A stretch of DNA of 64,000 nt. It comes from Urophycis tenuis (Eukaryota > Chordata > Actinopteri > Gadiformes > Phycidae). The stretch lies in NCBI GenBank assembly GCA_036785325.1, contig JAXIVH010000134.1:401115-465114 (forward strand), written 5' to 3'. Both the position numbers and the translations under genes were made by a program. The notes under the pieces were generated by a model that was given only the letters and a program-made list of their open reading frames with translations, was not told the origin of the DNA and ran no database searches. Below, in pieces: positions 32,101 to 46,100 of the stretch (positions are counted from its first letter, which is position 1; each line of letters opens with the position of its first letter).

Positions 32101-33422
32101 GTATGAAAAGGCAGGCGAGAAAACTGGATCTGAATCTTCTGTGTCACCCTCTGGCTTTGTGAGCGAGTGATGGCCGTGTTTTGGTGCTGCATCTCCAGAT
32201 ACCTGTTGGACAACGTTGACTCACCTGGTCCTGGTTTCTTGTCTTCAGTGACGGACACAGAGGAGGAGGCCCCCAGCATCACAGCCTTCCACTCCAGTAG
32301 CACCGTGCTGCCCGTGGGCCACGCAGCCCGCTTCAGCTGTGATGCCAGCGGCACTCCTGAGCCCACCGTGGAGTGGCTGCACGACGGCCGGCCTCTGAAG
32401 AGGGGCGGCACGGACCCCCGATGGGAGCCTGCGGCCTGGGTGGAGAGGGGCTTCCTCTTGGTCAGAGGCCTGAGGTCTGGTGTGAACACGGTCTGCTGCG
32501 TGGCCAGCAACAGGGCTGGCACGGCCAATCACACTGCTCAGCTGATTGTCTTTGGTAAGATCTGGATCCAATGTATTGTATAGTATGTTGATGTATTCAT
32601 AACATTGTAGATATGTTTATAACATTCTTGTTGACATATTTACAACATTCTTGTCAATGCATACATAATATTGTTGTTTATGTATTATTAACATTGTTGT
32701 GTGTATAAATAAATAACATTTCTGTTGGTATATTCATACTATTCTTGTTCCTGTTCATTCTCATTAGCTCAATATTACACCAGACGTCTGCTTTGTGGGG
32801 AAACACCTCATCAGTGTGTTTCTGTGTGTTCAGCAGCCTAATCATGTCTTGTTGTCCCTCAGATGCCTGTGAACTCACACTGGACCCAAACACAGCCCAC
32901 AGAGAACTCTCTCTGTCTGAGGACAACAGAAAGGTGACGCTGGTTAGAGAGCAGCAGTCGTATCCTGATCACCCAGAGAGATTTGACTACTGGCCCCAGG
33001 TGTTGTGTAGAGAGGCTCTGACTGGCCGCTGTTACTGGGAGGTAGAGAGGAAAGGACCTGTTGTTATAGGAGTGACATACAGAGGAATCACAAGGGTGAG
33101 GGGTGAGGGTGAGGACAGCAGGCTTGGAGGGAACAACAAGTCCTGGAGTCTTTTTTGTGATGATGTTGGTTACACTGCCTTGTACAACAATAGTAGAACA
33201 GACATACGTCTCCCCCCCGCTGGCTCTAACAGAGTAGGAGTGTATCTGGACCGGCCTGCTGGCACTCTGTCCTTCTACAGAGTGTCCCCAGATGTAGGAG
33301 GGTCCTCAGACACACTGACACACATCCACACCTTCAGGTCCACATTCACCCAGGAGGACCTCCTCCCTGGGTTTGGGTTATGGGGGGATGATGGTAACTC
33401 AGTGTCTCTGTGTCGGTTGTAG
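27160..33422 (+). CDS. Type II CTLD-Ig-PRY-SPRY membrane protein, copy 2
   Basis: Proposed exons: 27160-27250, 29124-29195, 29414-29458, 30710-30849, 30936-31036, 31133-31281, 32249-32554, 32863-33422; 487 aa. All splice borders and phases match copy 1. The CTLD has an extra cysteine (EDCVACDGRW; Trp in copy 1) and SVRG in place of SLRG. B30.2 differs from copy 1 at many loop positions (ERFDYW, VERKGPVV, VRGEGEDSRLGG, FCDDVGYTALYNNSRTDIR) and is one residue longer. The intron 1 fold-back element (27,904-28,517) and the upstream Ty3/gypsy element leave the frame untouched. As for copy 1, the CTLD-to-Ig join is the least certain step. Confidence 0.65.
27447..27730 (+). mobile_element. tRNA-derived SINE (type B) in intron 1, unit 2
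   Basis: Same insertion as at 9,346 with a shorter acttat tail and small deletions. Confidence 0.75.
27904..28517. repeat. Fold-back element with about 240-bp inverted arms, unit 2
   Basis: Left arm about 27,904-28,145; right arm about 28,263-28,517; a loop of about 117 bp between them. Both ends carry a full TGACGTCA palindrome. The element is absent from unit 1, where the site reads tttttatgtatgtatg. The transposon family is not recognised. Confidence 0.8.
27906..27913. promoter_or_regulatory. CRE-like TGACGTCA at the left end of the fold-back, unit 2
   Basis: Perfect CREB/ATF consensus, repeated at the other end of the element (28,508-28,515). Located in intron 1. Function is untested and may simply be part of the element's terminus. 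Confidence 0.35.
28549..28799 (+). mobile_element. SINE type A relative in intron 1, unit 2
   Basis: Equivalent of 9,886-10,139, preceded here by a (GT)n tract and the fold-back element. Confidence 0.65.
30125..30520. repeat. About 31-bp minisatellite in intron 3, unit 2
   Basis: Same monomer as at 11,453, fewer copies. Confidence 0.8.
30710..31281 (+). CDS. C-type lectin-like domain exons of copy 2
   Basis: Three exons (30710-30849, 30936-31036, 31133-31281) with the same boundaries as copy 1. The first exon's protein is unchanged. The third carries Trp-to-Cys after EDCVA, giving an unpaired cysteine. Confidence 0.85.
32249..32554 (+). CDS. Ig-like exon of copy 2
   Basis: 306-nt phase 1-1 exon. 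I found one nucleotide difference from copy 1 (gcggcc/gcagcc), which is silent. Confidence 0.8.
32863..33422 (+). CDS. PRY-SPRY (B30.2) terminal exon of copy 2
   Basis: 560-nt terminal exon. The PRY and SPRY cores are intact (LTLDPNTAH, CYWEVE, LDRPAGTLSFY); the changes from copy 1 fall mainly in surface-loop segments. Confidence 0.9.
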
Positions 33423-33859
33423 TCACACACACACACACAGACACAGACACAGACACACACACACAGAGTGAGAGTTATAATCTGAGCTTTGTGGGGGCTT
33501 AAAAATGACAGAGAGTGAGAGAGAGAAGATGGCACAAAACCAGTATTGAAATATTATGCCAAGGAGACCCATTGCTCAAGGGGAGAACACAGTTCAGCCC
33601 TTTCTTTAGCATTTGGAATATTGATGCTGTTACTGTAATCTTGTTCAGTGTAGCCCTCTTATTCTCCCACTTTCTAGTCATTACATGAATGCTAGAATAC
33701 ATATAATAGCTGCTACTTCCTCATCACATTGTAAAACATGATTTGTGATTCAAATACTGGTTGTTGGTGATGTAATGTGAACCCCCACAGATGTCTGATT
33801 TTACTGTTTTCATGTGAGCTCAGAGCCCTCCTTATGGGAGCTCAGTTCCCACATAATAT

Positions 33860-34928
33860 AGTACACACAGTACACATACATAGTACACATACATAGTACA
33901 CATACATAGTACACATACATAGTACACACACATAGTACACATACATAGTATATACACACAGTACACACACATAGTGCACATACATAGTATACACACAGTA
34001 CACACACATATAACACATACATAGTATATACACACAGTACACACACATTACACACACATATAGTACACATACATAGTACATACACACAGTACACACATAG
34101 TACACATACATAGTATACACACAGTACACACACATAGTATACATACATAGTATACACACAGTACACACACATAGTACACATACCTAGTATATACACACAG
34201 TACACACACATAGTACACATACATAGTATACACACAGTACACACACATAGTACACATACATAGTATACACACAGTACACACACATAGTACACATACCTAG
34301 TATATACACACAGTACACACACATAGTACACATACATAGTACACATACATAGTACACACACATAGTACACATACATAGTATATACACACAGTACACACAC
34401 ATAGTGCACATACATAGTATACACACAGTACACACACATATAACACATACATAGTATATACACACAGTACACACACATTACACACACATATAGTACACAT
34501 ACATAGTACATACACACAGTACACACACATAGTACACATACATAGTATACACACAGTACACACACATAGTACACATACATAGTATACACACAGTACACAC
34601 ACATAGTACACATACCTAGTATATACACACAGTACACACACATAGTACACATACATAGTATACACACAGTACACACACATAGTACACATACATAGTATAC
34701 ACACACAGTACACACAGTACACACACATAGTACACATACATAGTATATACACACAGTACACACACATAGTACACACACATAGTACACATACATAGTATAC
34801 ACACAGTACACACACATAGTGCACATACCTATTATACACACACAGTACACACACATAGTACACATACATAGTATATACACATAGTACACACATAGTACAT
34901 ACAGTACACACACATAGTACACACACAG
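33860..34928. repeat. TACACA-type satellite, unit 2 (left block)
   Basis: Expanded to about 1.07 kb, with an internal higher-order duplication of about 430 bp: the same series of variants from near 33,950 recurs from near 34,380. Continues at 35,402-35,640. Confidence 0.85.
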
Positions 34929-34929
34929 A

Positions 34930-35402
34930 TAAGATTAGATAAGATATTCCTTTATTAATCCCCTTTAGGAGAAATTCACAGTGACCAGCAGTACAGTGGG
35001 ATAAAGGAGTGCACTAAAAAACAGAGTATAAACAATAAACAATAAATAGATTTACATTATATGAGAGCTCTTAGAATCAAATCAATCGAAAACCTACTAT
35101 GTACATACATAGTAATCATCCTATTGAAGGTGAACTGTGCAATTGGTTGATGAGTCTGACTAAGGTGTAAATATGAATATAAATGTGCAGATGTAAATTG
35201 TGCAAAGTAAATGTGCAAATGTAGAGGATTTCACAGGTAATGTAAGAAGACATAAATAACGCCGGTTTAGGCAACAGTCCTGAGGTGTGGGGTGTGGTGT
35301 TCAGTCCATTATCAGGAGGTTTTGGGGCTTTCAAGATGTTGGGAGCCGGTGGTTGAGGTGTGGTAGAGTCTGATGGCTGATGGGATGAAAGAGACCCCCA
35401 AG
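34930..35402 (-). mobile_element. Rex1 LINE 3' end, 5'-truncated, unit 2
   Basis: Equivalent of 15,868-16,344. Confidence 0.75.
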
Positions 35403-35528
35403 TACACACACACAGTCCACACAAATAGTAAACACAAACACATTACACACAAACACACACCTTGCACATAATTCATATAGACACATACACAGTACACACA
35501 TTGTAAACACACACATCATCCATCCATC

Positions 35529-35613
<85 letters not shown>

Positions 35614-36263
35614 CACACAATCATACATGCATGAAAAATACACACTGTATTGTGGTTGATTTAAATACATACACTCAGCTATACTCAAAATGCTTCATTT
35701 TTTTGGGCCTCTGAAAAGTTTAGAATGATAAGCCATGAAAGAAATTGGCTTTGAAGATTTTCCCTAGGTTCATTATACAGGTTGTACAAATAGTTTATAT
35801 ATAATGTCAAATCACAACACGTTTAGACTATAACATTTTGTATATTTTTAGACATGAACAGTTTTGTACTAAAGAGCGCTGACATCATTTTGTATTTTGA
35901 TAAGCCTGAATTAAAGCAGATGTAATATGATGTTCATAATGACAAAAGATAATGATGTTGTGAATCCCTTTGAAATGAATATTGATTCCTCATGTTCTGT
36001 TGGGAACAACATGGCAGCAGAACATGTTCAGTTATTAACCATATGTGCACACCTGTTTAGGATTTGTAATGTCTGCTACTTCTATTATTTTAGTTCCTCT
36101 CTCTATTGTGTAAATGTAATGGACTATTTTAGTGTTGCATTTGTTGATTGTTGCATAATGGTAATAAACAACTCAGTGGACCATCTGAATGTTCTGGAGT
36201 GTTCAGAAGATGATTCTTTTGGTTTTCATTCTAATGCTAACGCAAGCGTCTTAAGAAAAGGCC

Positions 36264-36312
<49 letters not shown>

Positions 36313-36314
36313 GC

Positions 36315-36369
<55 letters not shown>

Positions 36370-36372
36370 GCG

Positions 36373-36410
<38 letters not shown>
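36264..36410. repeat. (TAA)n microsatellite at the unit 2/unit 3 junction
   Basis: About 146 bp of taa repeats with two single-base interruptions (tagcaa, tagcga). Confidence 0.9.
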
Positions 36411-36577
36411 TAGAAAATGTAATTCCACACGAGGAATTACTTGTGCATAGGAATGCCGGTGATCATTGAATTGAATTCAGTTGAGGCTGCCTGAGCTGGA
36501 AAGCAATTAGCAGAGTCAAACATAATAATTGGAAATCTAGGCTCCCTGTTATCTGTATGAGTTTATTTGCTTTTTGT

Positions 36578-36805
36578 TCATTTGACCCGTTATATGGTAC
36601 ATAGAAGCAGTGGGCTGCTGTGTTCATTTGACCCATCCTATGGTACATAGGAGCAGTGGGGCTGCTGTGTTCATTTGACCCATCCTATGGTACATAGGAG
36701 CAGTGGGCTGCTGTGTTCATTTGACCCATCCTATGGTACATAGGAGCAGTGGGGCTGCTGTGTTCATTTGACCCATCCTATGGTACATAGGAGCAGTGGG
36801 GCAGT
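36578..36805. repeat. About 47-bp minisatellite, unit 3
   Basis: Contracted version with about five monomers, followed by an opposite-orientation monomer near 36,865-36,900. Confidence 0.85.
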
Positions 36806-36933
36806 GGGCCCCCAACTTGCTCCACGGGCTGCTGAACATAGCAGATGAACATCAAATGAACATAGCTGCCCACTGTTCCTATGTACCATAGGATGGGTCA
36901 AATGCAGACAACCAATCCCCTCCACCCCCTTCC

Positions 36934-37175
36934 CTTGGGGCGACGATGGCTCAGTGGTTAGAGCGGGTGGACAGAGCGGGTCGTCCACCAACTGTAGGGT
37001 CGGCAGTTCGATCCCCCTCCTCCAACTGTCCGCATGTTGAAGTGTACTTGAGCAAGACACTGAACCCCAACTTGCCCCCCCGGGCTGAACATAGCAGTGA
37101 CCCAATAGGATGGGTCAAATGCAGAGAACAAATTTTCCCACTGTGGGATGAATAAAGAACTGTGTTTGTTAGACA
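36934..37175 (+). mobile_element. tRNA-derived SINE (type A), unit 3
   Basis: Equivalent of the copy at 1,592 with a small deletion after the box-B-like segment. Confidence 0.7.
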
Positions 37176-37949
37176 TACCCCATCTGTGTTGGCACTGGAA
37201 CTCATTTCCACCATACATCACAACCATCATTCACAAGTATACCGTTTAAAATGAAATGACTCCTCTGAATCTGGGTAGTGTCATGGACAATAACTAGGGT
37301 TGCCAACCATCCCTTGAAAAAACAGAATCGTCCCGTATTGAGCTGAAAAGGGACGCGCTTTGTCCCGTATTACTGTGAGAGTCAAACAATAGTCAGGAAA
37401 AATGCCAATGGAAAATGAATAACAGGGCGCTTTATATGAACATTTACGGTAAAGTTATTCCCAGGCCCTGTCCTTCCTTATTCAGTTAATTTTGTTATTT
37501 TGTATTGAAGTGAATTGCTGGATATTCATTTGTTTATATATATAAAAATATGTAAAAAATATATAAAAAATATATAAATATATAAAAATGTATAAAAATA
37601 TATATTTTTATATAAAAATATGCATCTAATTCATTTCAGCTTTGAGTCAAACAGTTAAAAAATTGTTTAGCCCACAAAAAAAAAAAAAAAATAAATAAAA
37701 TTCATCACGTCAGGAAGGGTGACGGCAATGGGGTCAACCGGACCTGCCAATTAGGTGTCCCTTATTTAACTGACCCTTTTATTACTTTGTATCCAAGATA
37801 ACCAACCCTTCCAGTGGTCTATCCAGATGATACTTTACTGTCTGTTGATTCCTCTTTGGCCTCTGAGGCCTACAGAGTCCAGTTGTGTTCAGTTGTACTA
37901 CTACTTGTCTGCTACACTTGTTTCTGTAGTACAGACACAACGTGACGTT

Positions 37950-38835
37950 GGCATCAAATTCAAGATGATGCTACTGGCCTACAAAGCAGTTAATGGAACT
38001 GCCCCTACCTACCTCCAAACATTAGTGAAACCCCACGCCCCTGCTCGAGCACTCTGCTCAACTACCTCAGCTGGTCGACTGGTACCTCCATCACTAAAAG
38101 AAGGGAAAAGTTTGCAAGATCACTCTCTCAACTCTTCTCAAGACACTTGACACACTCTTTGACACTCTGATGACCATGGCAGATAGGAGGATGCTGTCCA
38201 GGCTACAGACTATCTTGGACAATGCCTCTCACCCTCTCTTTTCCACCCTGGCCCAGCAGAGGAGTACCTTTAGCAGAAAACTCTTCTCACCGAGAATCAC
38301 CACAGAGCGACGCCCGAAATAACTCCTGCCCTTTGGTCATCAAACTGTATAATTCGTCATTATCATCTCAGTAATGACTGCATAACTGGTCGTTCCTCTT
38401 ACCTAATCTTACATGCTACATCTTTGTGTATGCTATTTACTTTTATAGTGTATGCCTAGATGTATGTATATTATATATCTATATATTTTAACACTCTACT
38501 ATACATAGAGTGTCAGCCTTTTCTTTTTTTTCCCCAGAGTATTGTAAAAAATGCAATTTCTCTAAGGGATCATTAAAGTATTTCTGTCTGTCTGTCTGTC
38601 TTCTCCATTTTGGCACCGCAGTGGTGGAAATGAGGTCCCTAACAATGTCAGGACTGTCAGGAGTCACTCACCATCTTCTGGAAGAGACTCAAGACCCACT
38701 TGTTCAGATGCATACCCTCTATGCATACTTCATCCTTAAAAAAAAAAAAGGACTTTCCAACTCTTATTGCTGCGCAGTTCTTCATCAATGCTGTAAAACA
38801 CAGAACTGTGCCTTTTGCTTGCAGCAACAATCATA
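37950..38835 (+). mobile_element. Nested LINE remnants, unit 3
   Basis: Same structure as at 2,550-3,480; the inner element has a shorter AT-rich 3' UTR (deletion near 38,466). Confidence 0.6.
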
Positions 38836-40512
38836 ACTTGATGTACTAAACCAGCCTCTGGTATTGTGATTTCAGGGCTGGGTATGACTCAAACAGTGGC
38901 AAAGGTTCAACATGAATTTCAGAGACACAAGGTGAATAAACATGCACTCTGGAGGTGGTTCATGAAGCATCTGTGGGACAAAGTTGGTAATGATGAAATG
39001 GTACAGAAGTCATACCTATAGGGTCTGGTTTATCTCACTTACAAGAGACAGTTTAAGAGTCAGTTGTGGTGAATTTAACCTTGTATGTGTTAGGAAAAAT
39101 ATTATCTAGCAATGGTACGGTTAGGTTGATCTGACATTCTGAAGAAGGACATAGTGAAGATTGTATTCCTCTTGGCGACTTTAAGTCTGACTCTCTGGAA
39201 CTTGGAAACATAACATAACATGATTGAAGGATAGTCTACATCATGTCAAATCTGCTTAGTAACATGTAATGTTTATACATTATAAGCCAATCAGAATGGG
39301 ACACTCCTGTCATGCTGTTTCAGTTTGAGACTTGTATTTAATACCCTGTGTTTCCGGGAGCAGGCAGAAGGAACTGAGGAAGATTCACACACGAATCTCT
39401 TGCTTGATGAAATCCTCTGCTTCTCCTCGTACGAGACCAATAAACAACTTCAGCTTAAACTATATACAGTTCCTGGCACTTGTTGTTCTTCGGCATCAAC
39501 AACAATCTCCTCACTATCAGTATGGTGTTGTCTAGACCACTCTGCGTGAGCAGAAACCAATAAGTACTGGTGTTAACACGAATCCTGGGTCAGGTCCAAT
39601 GAGGAAGTAGTGTTAGCTAATACTGTGTGGTCTGATGAGGCAATAGATTAAATGAATGTACATCAGCAGTTGATCACATGCTTGATCAGAAGATAAATCA
39701 AGCCCTTGGTGTGAAGAAACATTCTGTGAGATCCACACGATACCCTTGAAGGAGTCTGTGTACCAAGCTGCTGCTGACAGGAAACTCTGCAAACCCTCTT
39801 GCTGCAGATCTCCAGCTCCTAGTTTGTCTTCTGTGAGAGAGGAAGACAGACTGTAGGTCTGGAGATATTTAATTATATAATAGAAATAAAGAGGACTTCA
39901 ATGGAGAAATCAGTTGTTAGTGAATTTTATGTGCTCGCATGGCTCTTGCACTTTGTGGGTTGTATCTTCATTGTTGAATGCACTTTTTGTCACTTTGTGA
40001 CTTTGGACGGAAGTGTCCGCTGAATGAATGTTGTAGCTCTGACTGCGCTGCACACCACCTAGGTGTCTTTACTGGGCTCCACAACATCCCAGGTTGATGT
40101 CCCACTGATTGGACTCCCAGACTCCCATTGGAGTCCCAGAGTCCAATCAGTCTGATTCGGGCCCAGTGAGGCTGCTTCAACCAGCCATCAACCACACATA
40201 CTCCACAAATGTCTTTTGATGTAATGTGAAATCCACTTGAATGTTCATTATTTTTGTGAGGAACCAGAAGACCAAATAAATACTAAAACAGATAGTAGAA
40301 AACTAATCAAGGAAACATAGCTGCAGTCCAAATAATATAAACATGAATGCTTGAGGTTTAACATAAACCTGGATGTGTATGTATTTTAGAATGAATAAAA
40401 GTTAAACAACATGGCATATATATGTAATCCTTATACATAACTTGAGCAGCTGTAAGTTAACATCAACTACTGGGAACAAGTCAATGTTTACAATGCCTTT
40501 TAGATCACAAAC

Positions 40513-40518
40513 ACCCCC

Positions 40519-40549
<31 letters not shown>

Positions 40550-40720
40550 ACACACTACACACACACACGTTCACACACACACACACACACACACACGTAC
40601 ACACACACAGTGACATGCATGCGTAGGGAAACACAACAGCACACACACACACACACAATTATGCCATGCCAAACATACACACACAAAAGTGTGTGTGTGT
40701 TTGGCATGGCATAATTCTGT
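40513..40720. repeat. C-run, (CA)n and inverted repeat, unit 3
   Basis: The tract begins with a run of C, has an interrupted CA repeat (acgttcacac, gtacac, a tgacatgcatgcgtagggaaac interruption), and ends in the same inverted repeat as units 1 and 2. Confidence 0.7.
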
Positions 40721-40873
40721 GTGCATGCGTGAGTCTGTGTTTAAAAGGATGGTGTCTGATATGAGCAGTAGAAACTTATTTCCTGACAGTGATGGTTCAG
40801 ATTAACAGCTGTTTTTATAAAGCAGAGCTGAAGCCTGAAAGCAGAAGCAGTGGAAGCTGTCCAGAGAGGAGCC

Positions 40874-42927
40874 ATGGACACCAGCCACGAACTGGACTCT
40901 GGACTCACTGAGGAACCTGAGGACACGTCTGTGGACAGGGAGGAGACCAGGAGGAGAAGATGTGGTAGGAGTTTCAACTACATACATCCCAAGATTACAT
41001 GAAGCAAATGTTTTAGTCAAAGTGACCAACCTGATGAACCAGTGAAATGACCTCATAGATGTGTTAGATTTATTATAGGCTAGATTAATTCTCTCCTAAC
41101 ATCATGTGTATGTTCCAGACCAAACGACCTCTGATTATGTCTGATTATGTATTATTGATGGGCAGCCGCGGCCTACTGGTTAGGGCTTTGGACTTGTACC
41201 CGGAGGGTTGCCGGTTCAAACCCCGACCAGTACGAACGGCTGAAGTGCCCTTGAGCAAGGCACCTAACCCCTCACTGCTCCCCGAGCGCCGCTGTAGCAG
41301 GCAGCTCACTGCGTCGGGATCAGTGTGTGCTTCACCTCACTGTGTGACCACTGTGTGCTGAGTGTGTTTCACTAATTCACGGATTGGGATAAATGCAGAG
41401 ACCAAATTTCCCTCACGGGATCAAAAGAGTACTTGTACTTATACTTATATACTTATGACTATTGACATATGGCTACGGACTATAACTAGGTATCTCAAGT
41501 AGTCGTGTTTTTCATGATATACGTTTGTTAATACTATTTATTATTTATTATTAATGGTAGTTCAGTGTTACATGAGATATAGTAAGTTTATAGGCCTACC
41601 TGTAAACTGTGTTTATGAATGTGCAATATTTTTATGTATTGTGACGTCACGAGAGACGGGCGCTATATTCAGCTCAGATGGGTCCAGCCACAGGCGAGCA
41701 TGTCTCCATCTGGTGGCAGAGTGGGGAACGCCACCCCTGCCAACGCGGAATTCTAACGCGCCTGTACCTGATTGGGCCGATTGGCCGTGAGGGCTACAAA
41801 AGCCGTACAGGCAGGAGTGAGATCGGGATCGAGGTCGAGTTCGAGGTTGGACTAAAGACAGAGGACCAGTCCACCGGAGAGGTGTTTTGACCCTTTTGTC
41901 AACATAGATAAAGTCACAATCTTACGATTGGAATGTCCAAACATAAATTCTGCCAATGCGGTCGTCGCTCCAATGCTGGATATGCTCAAATCCAAGTTCC
42001 CGCAGGAAAACACCTCTCCGGTGGACTGGTCCTCCGTCTTCAGTCCGACCTCGATCCCGATCTCCCTCCTGCCTGTACCTGACGGCTTTTGTAGCCCTCA
42101 GGGCCAGGCACGTAGAATACGGGGGGGACGGTGGGGATGCGTACCTACCAGTTTTCGTCATGAGTCATTTTGTACACACCACTTTTTATGAAAGAATCCC
42201 CCGTGTGGGACTCGCATCGGTGTCTTTCACCACTACGTCAGTAAATGCAGTCTGAGTTACGTCAAGCTAGACTAAGAGAGAAGAACTCCACTCTTACAAG
42301 TCGCTTTAGTATGACAGGGTCACAAGCGGACTTTTCACACGGTCATGAGCGGAGTGGTAGTGGTATGGCAAGATGCCATAGTGCGTTGAGTAATGGTGCT
42401 CCCTGACTCATCCCAAAAACAACAGTCAACAAAGTGAACGTAATGAAACATTGAAATGCAACCCAACATGTCCTGAACATTCGCCTCCAAACCCTATCTA
42501 ATAGCAATAACATGTAATGACACAGAATGCCAGAATGTCGCAATGCATTCTGGGAAACACTCCCCCAACACGTTACAATATCCACGATTTCCTCAGGCAA
42601 GTACAACAAGTTGAACTGATAATACAAGAAAACACAAAAGCATTAACCTAATTTACACAATATAGAAACAACATTTAATTTGATTTGTGTCCGATGACGA
42701 GAGAGAGACGGGGAGAGAGTCCCTTTGGTAGAGAGACATAGAGTAACAATAACAGAGAGCGAGCGCCGGTCTCGATAAAGCCGTTAATCAGATAAATGAA
42801 ACGTTATTTCCCTATGTTTCACAGCGGTTACATTCAGCAGGTAGACACGGCCATGATCTGCACCTATCTGAATCACATTATCCAATGAAAAGTATTAGAG
42901 CTCTGTGCGTGAGCATAGTCACGCATC

Positions 42928-42958
<31 letters not shown>

Positions 42959-43141
42959 GCGTGTGTGTGTGTGTCATCATCACATTTTTGTATACATTTT
43001 TATTAATTAACATGACTTGCGCGAAAGGGGGAAAAATAAATGTTCCCCACTCTGCCACCAGATGGAGACATGCTCGCCTGTGGCTGGACCCATCTGAGCT
43101 GAATGTAGCGCCCGTCTAAGATGCAGCCTCTCGTGACGTCA

Positions 43142-43175
<34 letters not shown>

Positions 43176-46100
43176 CAGTAGCTCAGTGGATAGAGTGGGT
43201 GGATAGAGCGGGTCGTCAGCTAATCGTAGGGTCGGCGGTTCGATCCCCTCAATCCCCCTCCTCCAACTGTCTGCATGTTGAAGTGTCCTTGAGCAACACA
43301 CTGAACCCCAACTTGCTCCCCGGGCGCTGAACATAGCAGCCCACTGCTGCTATGTACCATAGGATGTGTCAAATGAACACAGTTTGTTCCCCTATCTAAA
43401 AAGTACTGAGAATGACCAATAAAGACCAAAATGTCCTCTCTCTCTGTACATTCAAATAATAAGAGAGTAATAACAAGGATACAAGAGAACAGAACGTGTT
43501 CTCCTTAAGTATGTTCTAAATTCAAAACTAGAGCTACAGTACCAGTAATGAGTTATTGAGGTGTTCCCAGTCAAGGTCTTCAGATCTTTCTTAAAGATGG
43601 GGAGGGACTCTGTAGACTGTAGGGAGACTGTCTGGACTGTGTATGATATCCTCACAGTAGGAATATATCTGTGTGTACATTACAGTGTGTGTGTGTGTGT
43701 GTGTGTGTGTGTTCGTGTCCTGCTCCTGAACAGCTCTAAAGTCCCACAGCATTGCCACTCTGAGCTTCGGACTGCTGTGTATTCTCATCATCTCCCTGCG
43801 CCTCAGTGAGTCTAAATCATATCATCCTCAATATAATGACCATAATAATAACAACAGTAGAGATACAATATATGATGACGATGATAATAGTCATTTCATC
43901 ATATCCTGTTTCCTTTCAGTGTGGATGGGCTTTGTGTTTGATTGGCTGTGGGATTTGTTTAGAGACGATGTTGTTCTGTTTTAGAGCTGATTTCTTCTGT
44001 TCTCCTCTCTGCTCTTCTATACTTAGTGACACCTTGTACGGAGTCGAGAGAGCGCTTAATGGGTGAAGTTGGTGAGTGTTTTAGAAAGGTCTTCAAAGTA
44101 AAACTCAATCAATCATGTTATGGAACTTTATTTCAAACATCCTTTCTGATTCTGTGATTTATGTTTGAACATCCCCTCGTCCTTCTAACTTAACATTTTA
44201 TATTGGCAGCGTAACCGAGCACAGACCGTGTTGAACTTCTAACCAAATAAAAAAAAAATAAAGGATGTCCCCCCTATGGCAGCATGGTGGTACTGAAGGT
44301 GTTGTTAGCCTCCTCCTCCAGCAGGGGGAGCAGTAGAGTCAATAGAGCCCGTCATCCTCTGAAAGTGCTTGTTTTTGCCCTTGACCCCTCTCACTGTATA
44401 TTCCATCGATATGGAAAGGATCCCTACAGATGAATATTGCTTCTTACTTTGCCTTTTGCTTTGTATTGTGTCCAAATCTAACTAAAATCTAATTGTTGCA
44501 GGATATTTCCTTATCGTGATTACAATCTCAACTCTCCTTCCCCCATCTTTGAGAAAACACTAAACTAGGCCTTCATTAATCCAACAAAACAAACTCTCTG
44601 CTCTCCAGCTCTGTCTGCTTTCCACCGTTCTCTTCCTGCAACAACTCAACACAACTCTCAGTGAGTGAGACTTTGTGGGACACAATAACAAACAGTGTAG
44701 GGGTTTACTACACTACAACTACAACTAAAAGGTTATGGTTCTATTGTTCTCTACTAGGTTTCTATTGTTCTCTACTAGGTTTGTATTACACAAGGTCATG
44801 TTTCTATTGTTCTCTACTAGGATTCTATTGTTCTCTACTACACAAGGTCATCTTTCTATAATTGTTCTTTACTAGGATTCTATTGTTCTCTACTACACAA
44901 GGTCATGTTTCTATGGTTCTCTACTACACAAGGTCATGTTTCTATGGTTCTCTACTACACAAGGTCATGTTTCTATGGTTCTCTACTACACAAGGTCATG
45001 TTTCTATCGTTCTCTACTACACAAGATAAGATAAGATAAGATAAGATATTCCTTTATTAATCCCCCTTAGGAGAAATTCACAGTGACCAGCAGTACAGGG
45101 GATAGATGTGCAGTAAGAGCCTGGCTAAAGTCAATACACAATAAACAATAATTTAGATTAAATACGAGCTCTTAAGTCAGGTCGGTGACGAGTGAGAACC
45201 TGTATGCATACTAGTGTCCTTGATAGCTGTTTATGGTGCAAAATGCAAAGTAGATAGTGCAAATATGCGGAAAGTGCAAGGTGCAAGATGTGCAAATTTA
45301 TACAGGTATTCCAGGTACAACATATGAATAGACCTGGAATAACAATGGCTAGGACACAGTCCAAGGTGTGTGGTGTGGTGTATGTGAATGTGAAGTTCAG
45401 TCCATTCCATTTGTCTGGTGGTGTTGGAGCTTCCTCAGCCTGATGGTTGGTGGGATGAAGGAGCGCCCAAGCACTTTGAGGCACTTGGCTGAGTGAGCAT
45501 GTGGCTGAACGTGTTCCTGAGTAGCTTCAGTTGCTTCAGTTCGGCATAGTGAGGCTGAGAGGGTAGTTCCGGGTCGCCAGCAGTTTTCCCCTCGTCCTCC
45601 TCACTGTCGCCGCCTCCACACAGTCCAGCTTCATCCCCACTGCAGAGCTCGCCTTCCTCCCCGGCTTGTACAGCTTCCTGGAACCACCGCTCCCAATGCT
45701 TCCTCCCCAGCACACGGCAGTGAAGAAGGTGACACTGGCCACCGCAGGCTGGTAGACCATCCGTAGCAGCCTGGTGCACGCAATGAAAGATGACAGATGG
45801 ACAGTGGTTATCAATGAGATGAACAGACATAAGATGAAAATGGCTAGAAAACAGTCTGGGGTGTGTGGTGTGGTATACAAATCCATTATCTGGTGGTGCT
45901 GGCGCTTCCGAGACGTTGGGAGCGGGTGGTTGAGGTATTGTAGAGCCTGATAGCTGATGGGATGAAAGAGCCCCCCAAGCGCTTTGAAGCACGTGGCTGA
46001 GTGAGCCTATGGCTGAATGTGCTCCTGAGTTGCCTCAGCTCGGCGTAGAGAGGGTGAGAGGGGTTGTCCAGGATCGCCTGCAGCTTTCCCCTCATCCTCC

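Larger units (their letters stand above)
17190..36300 (+). repeat. Tandem array unit 2 (about 19 kb)
   Basis: Second copy of the unit, near-identical to unit 1 over exons, introns and spacers. Private features are a complete Ty3/gypsy element (18,467-23,772), a longer TACACA satellite (33,860-34,928), and a long (TAA)n tract at its end (36,264-36,409). It shares the fold-back element and an AT-rich stretch near 23,875-23,960 with unit 3. Confidence 0.85.

Noticed and set aside
33810..34922. Very long minus-strand open frames rich in Cys, Val, Tyr and Leu (also 15,431-15,862 and 51,188-52,503)
   Set aside because: They are translations of the TACACA satellite. Any frame through such a repeat stays open, and there is no domain or gene context.
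36237..36428. Poly-Ile/Ala minus-strand frame at the unit 2/3 junction
   Set aside because: Translation of the (TAA)n microsatellite.
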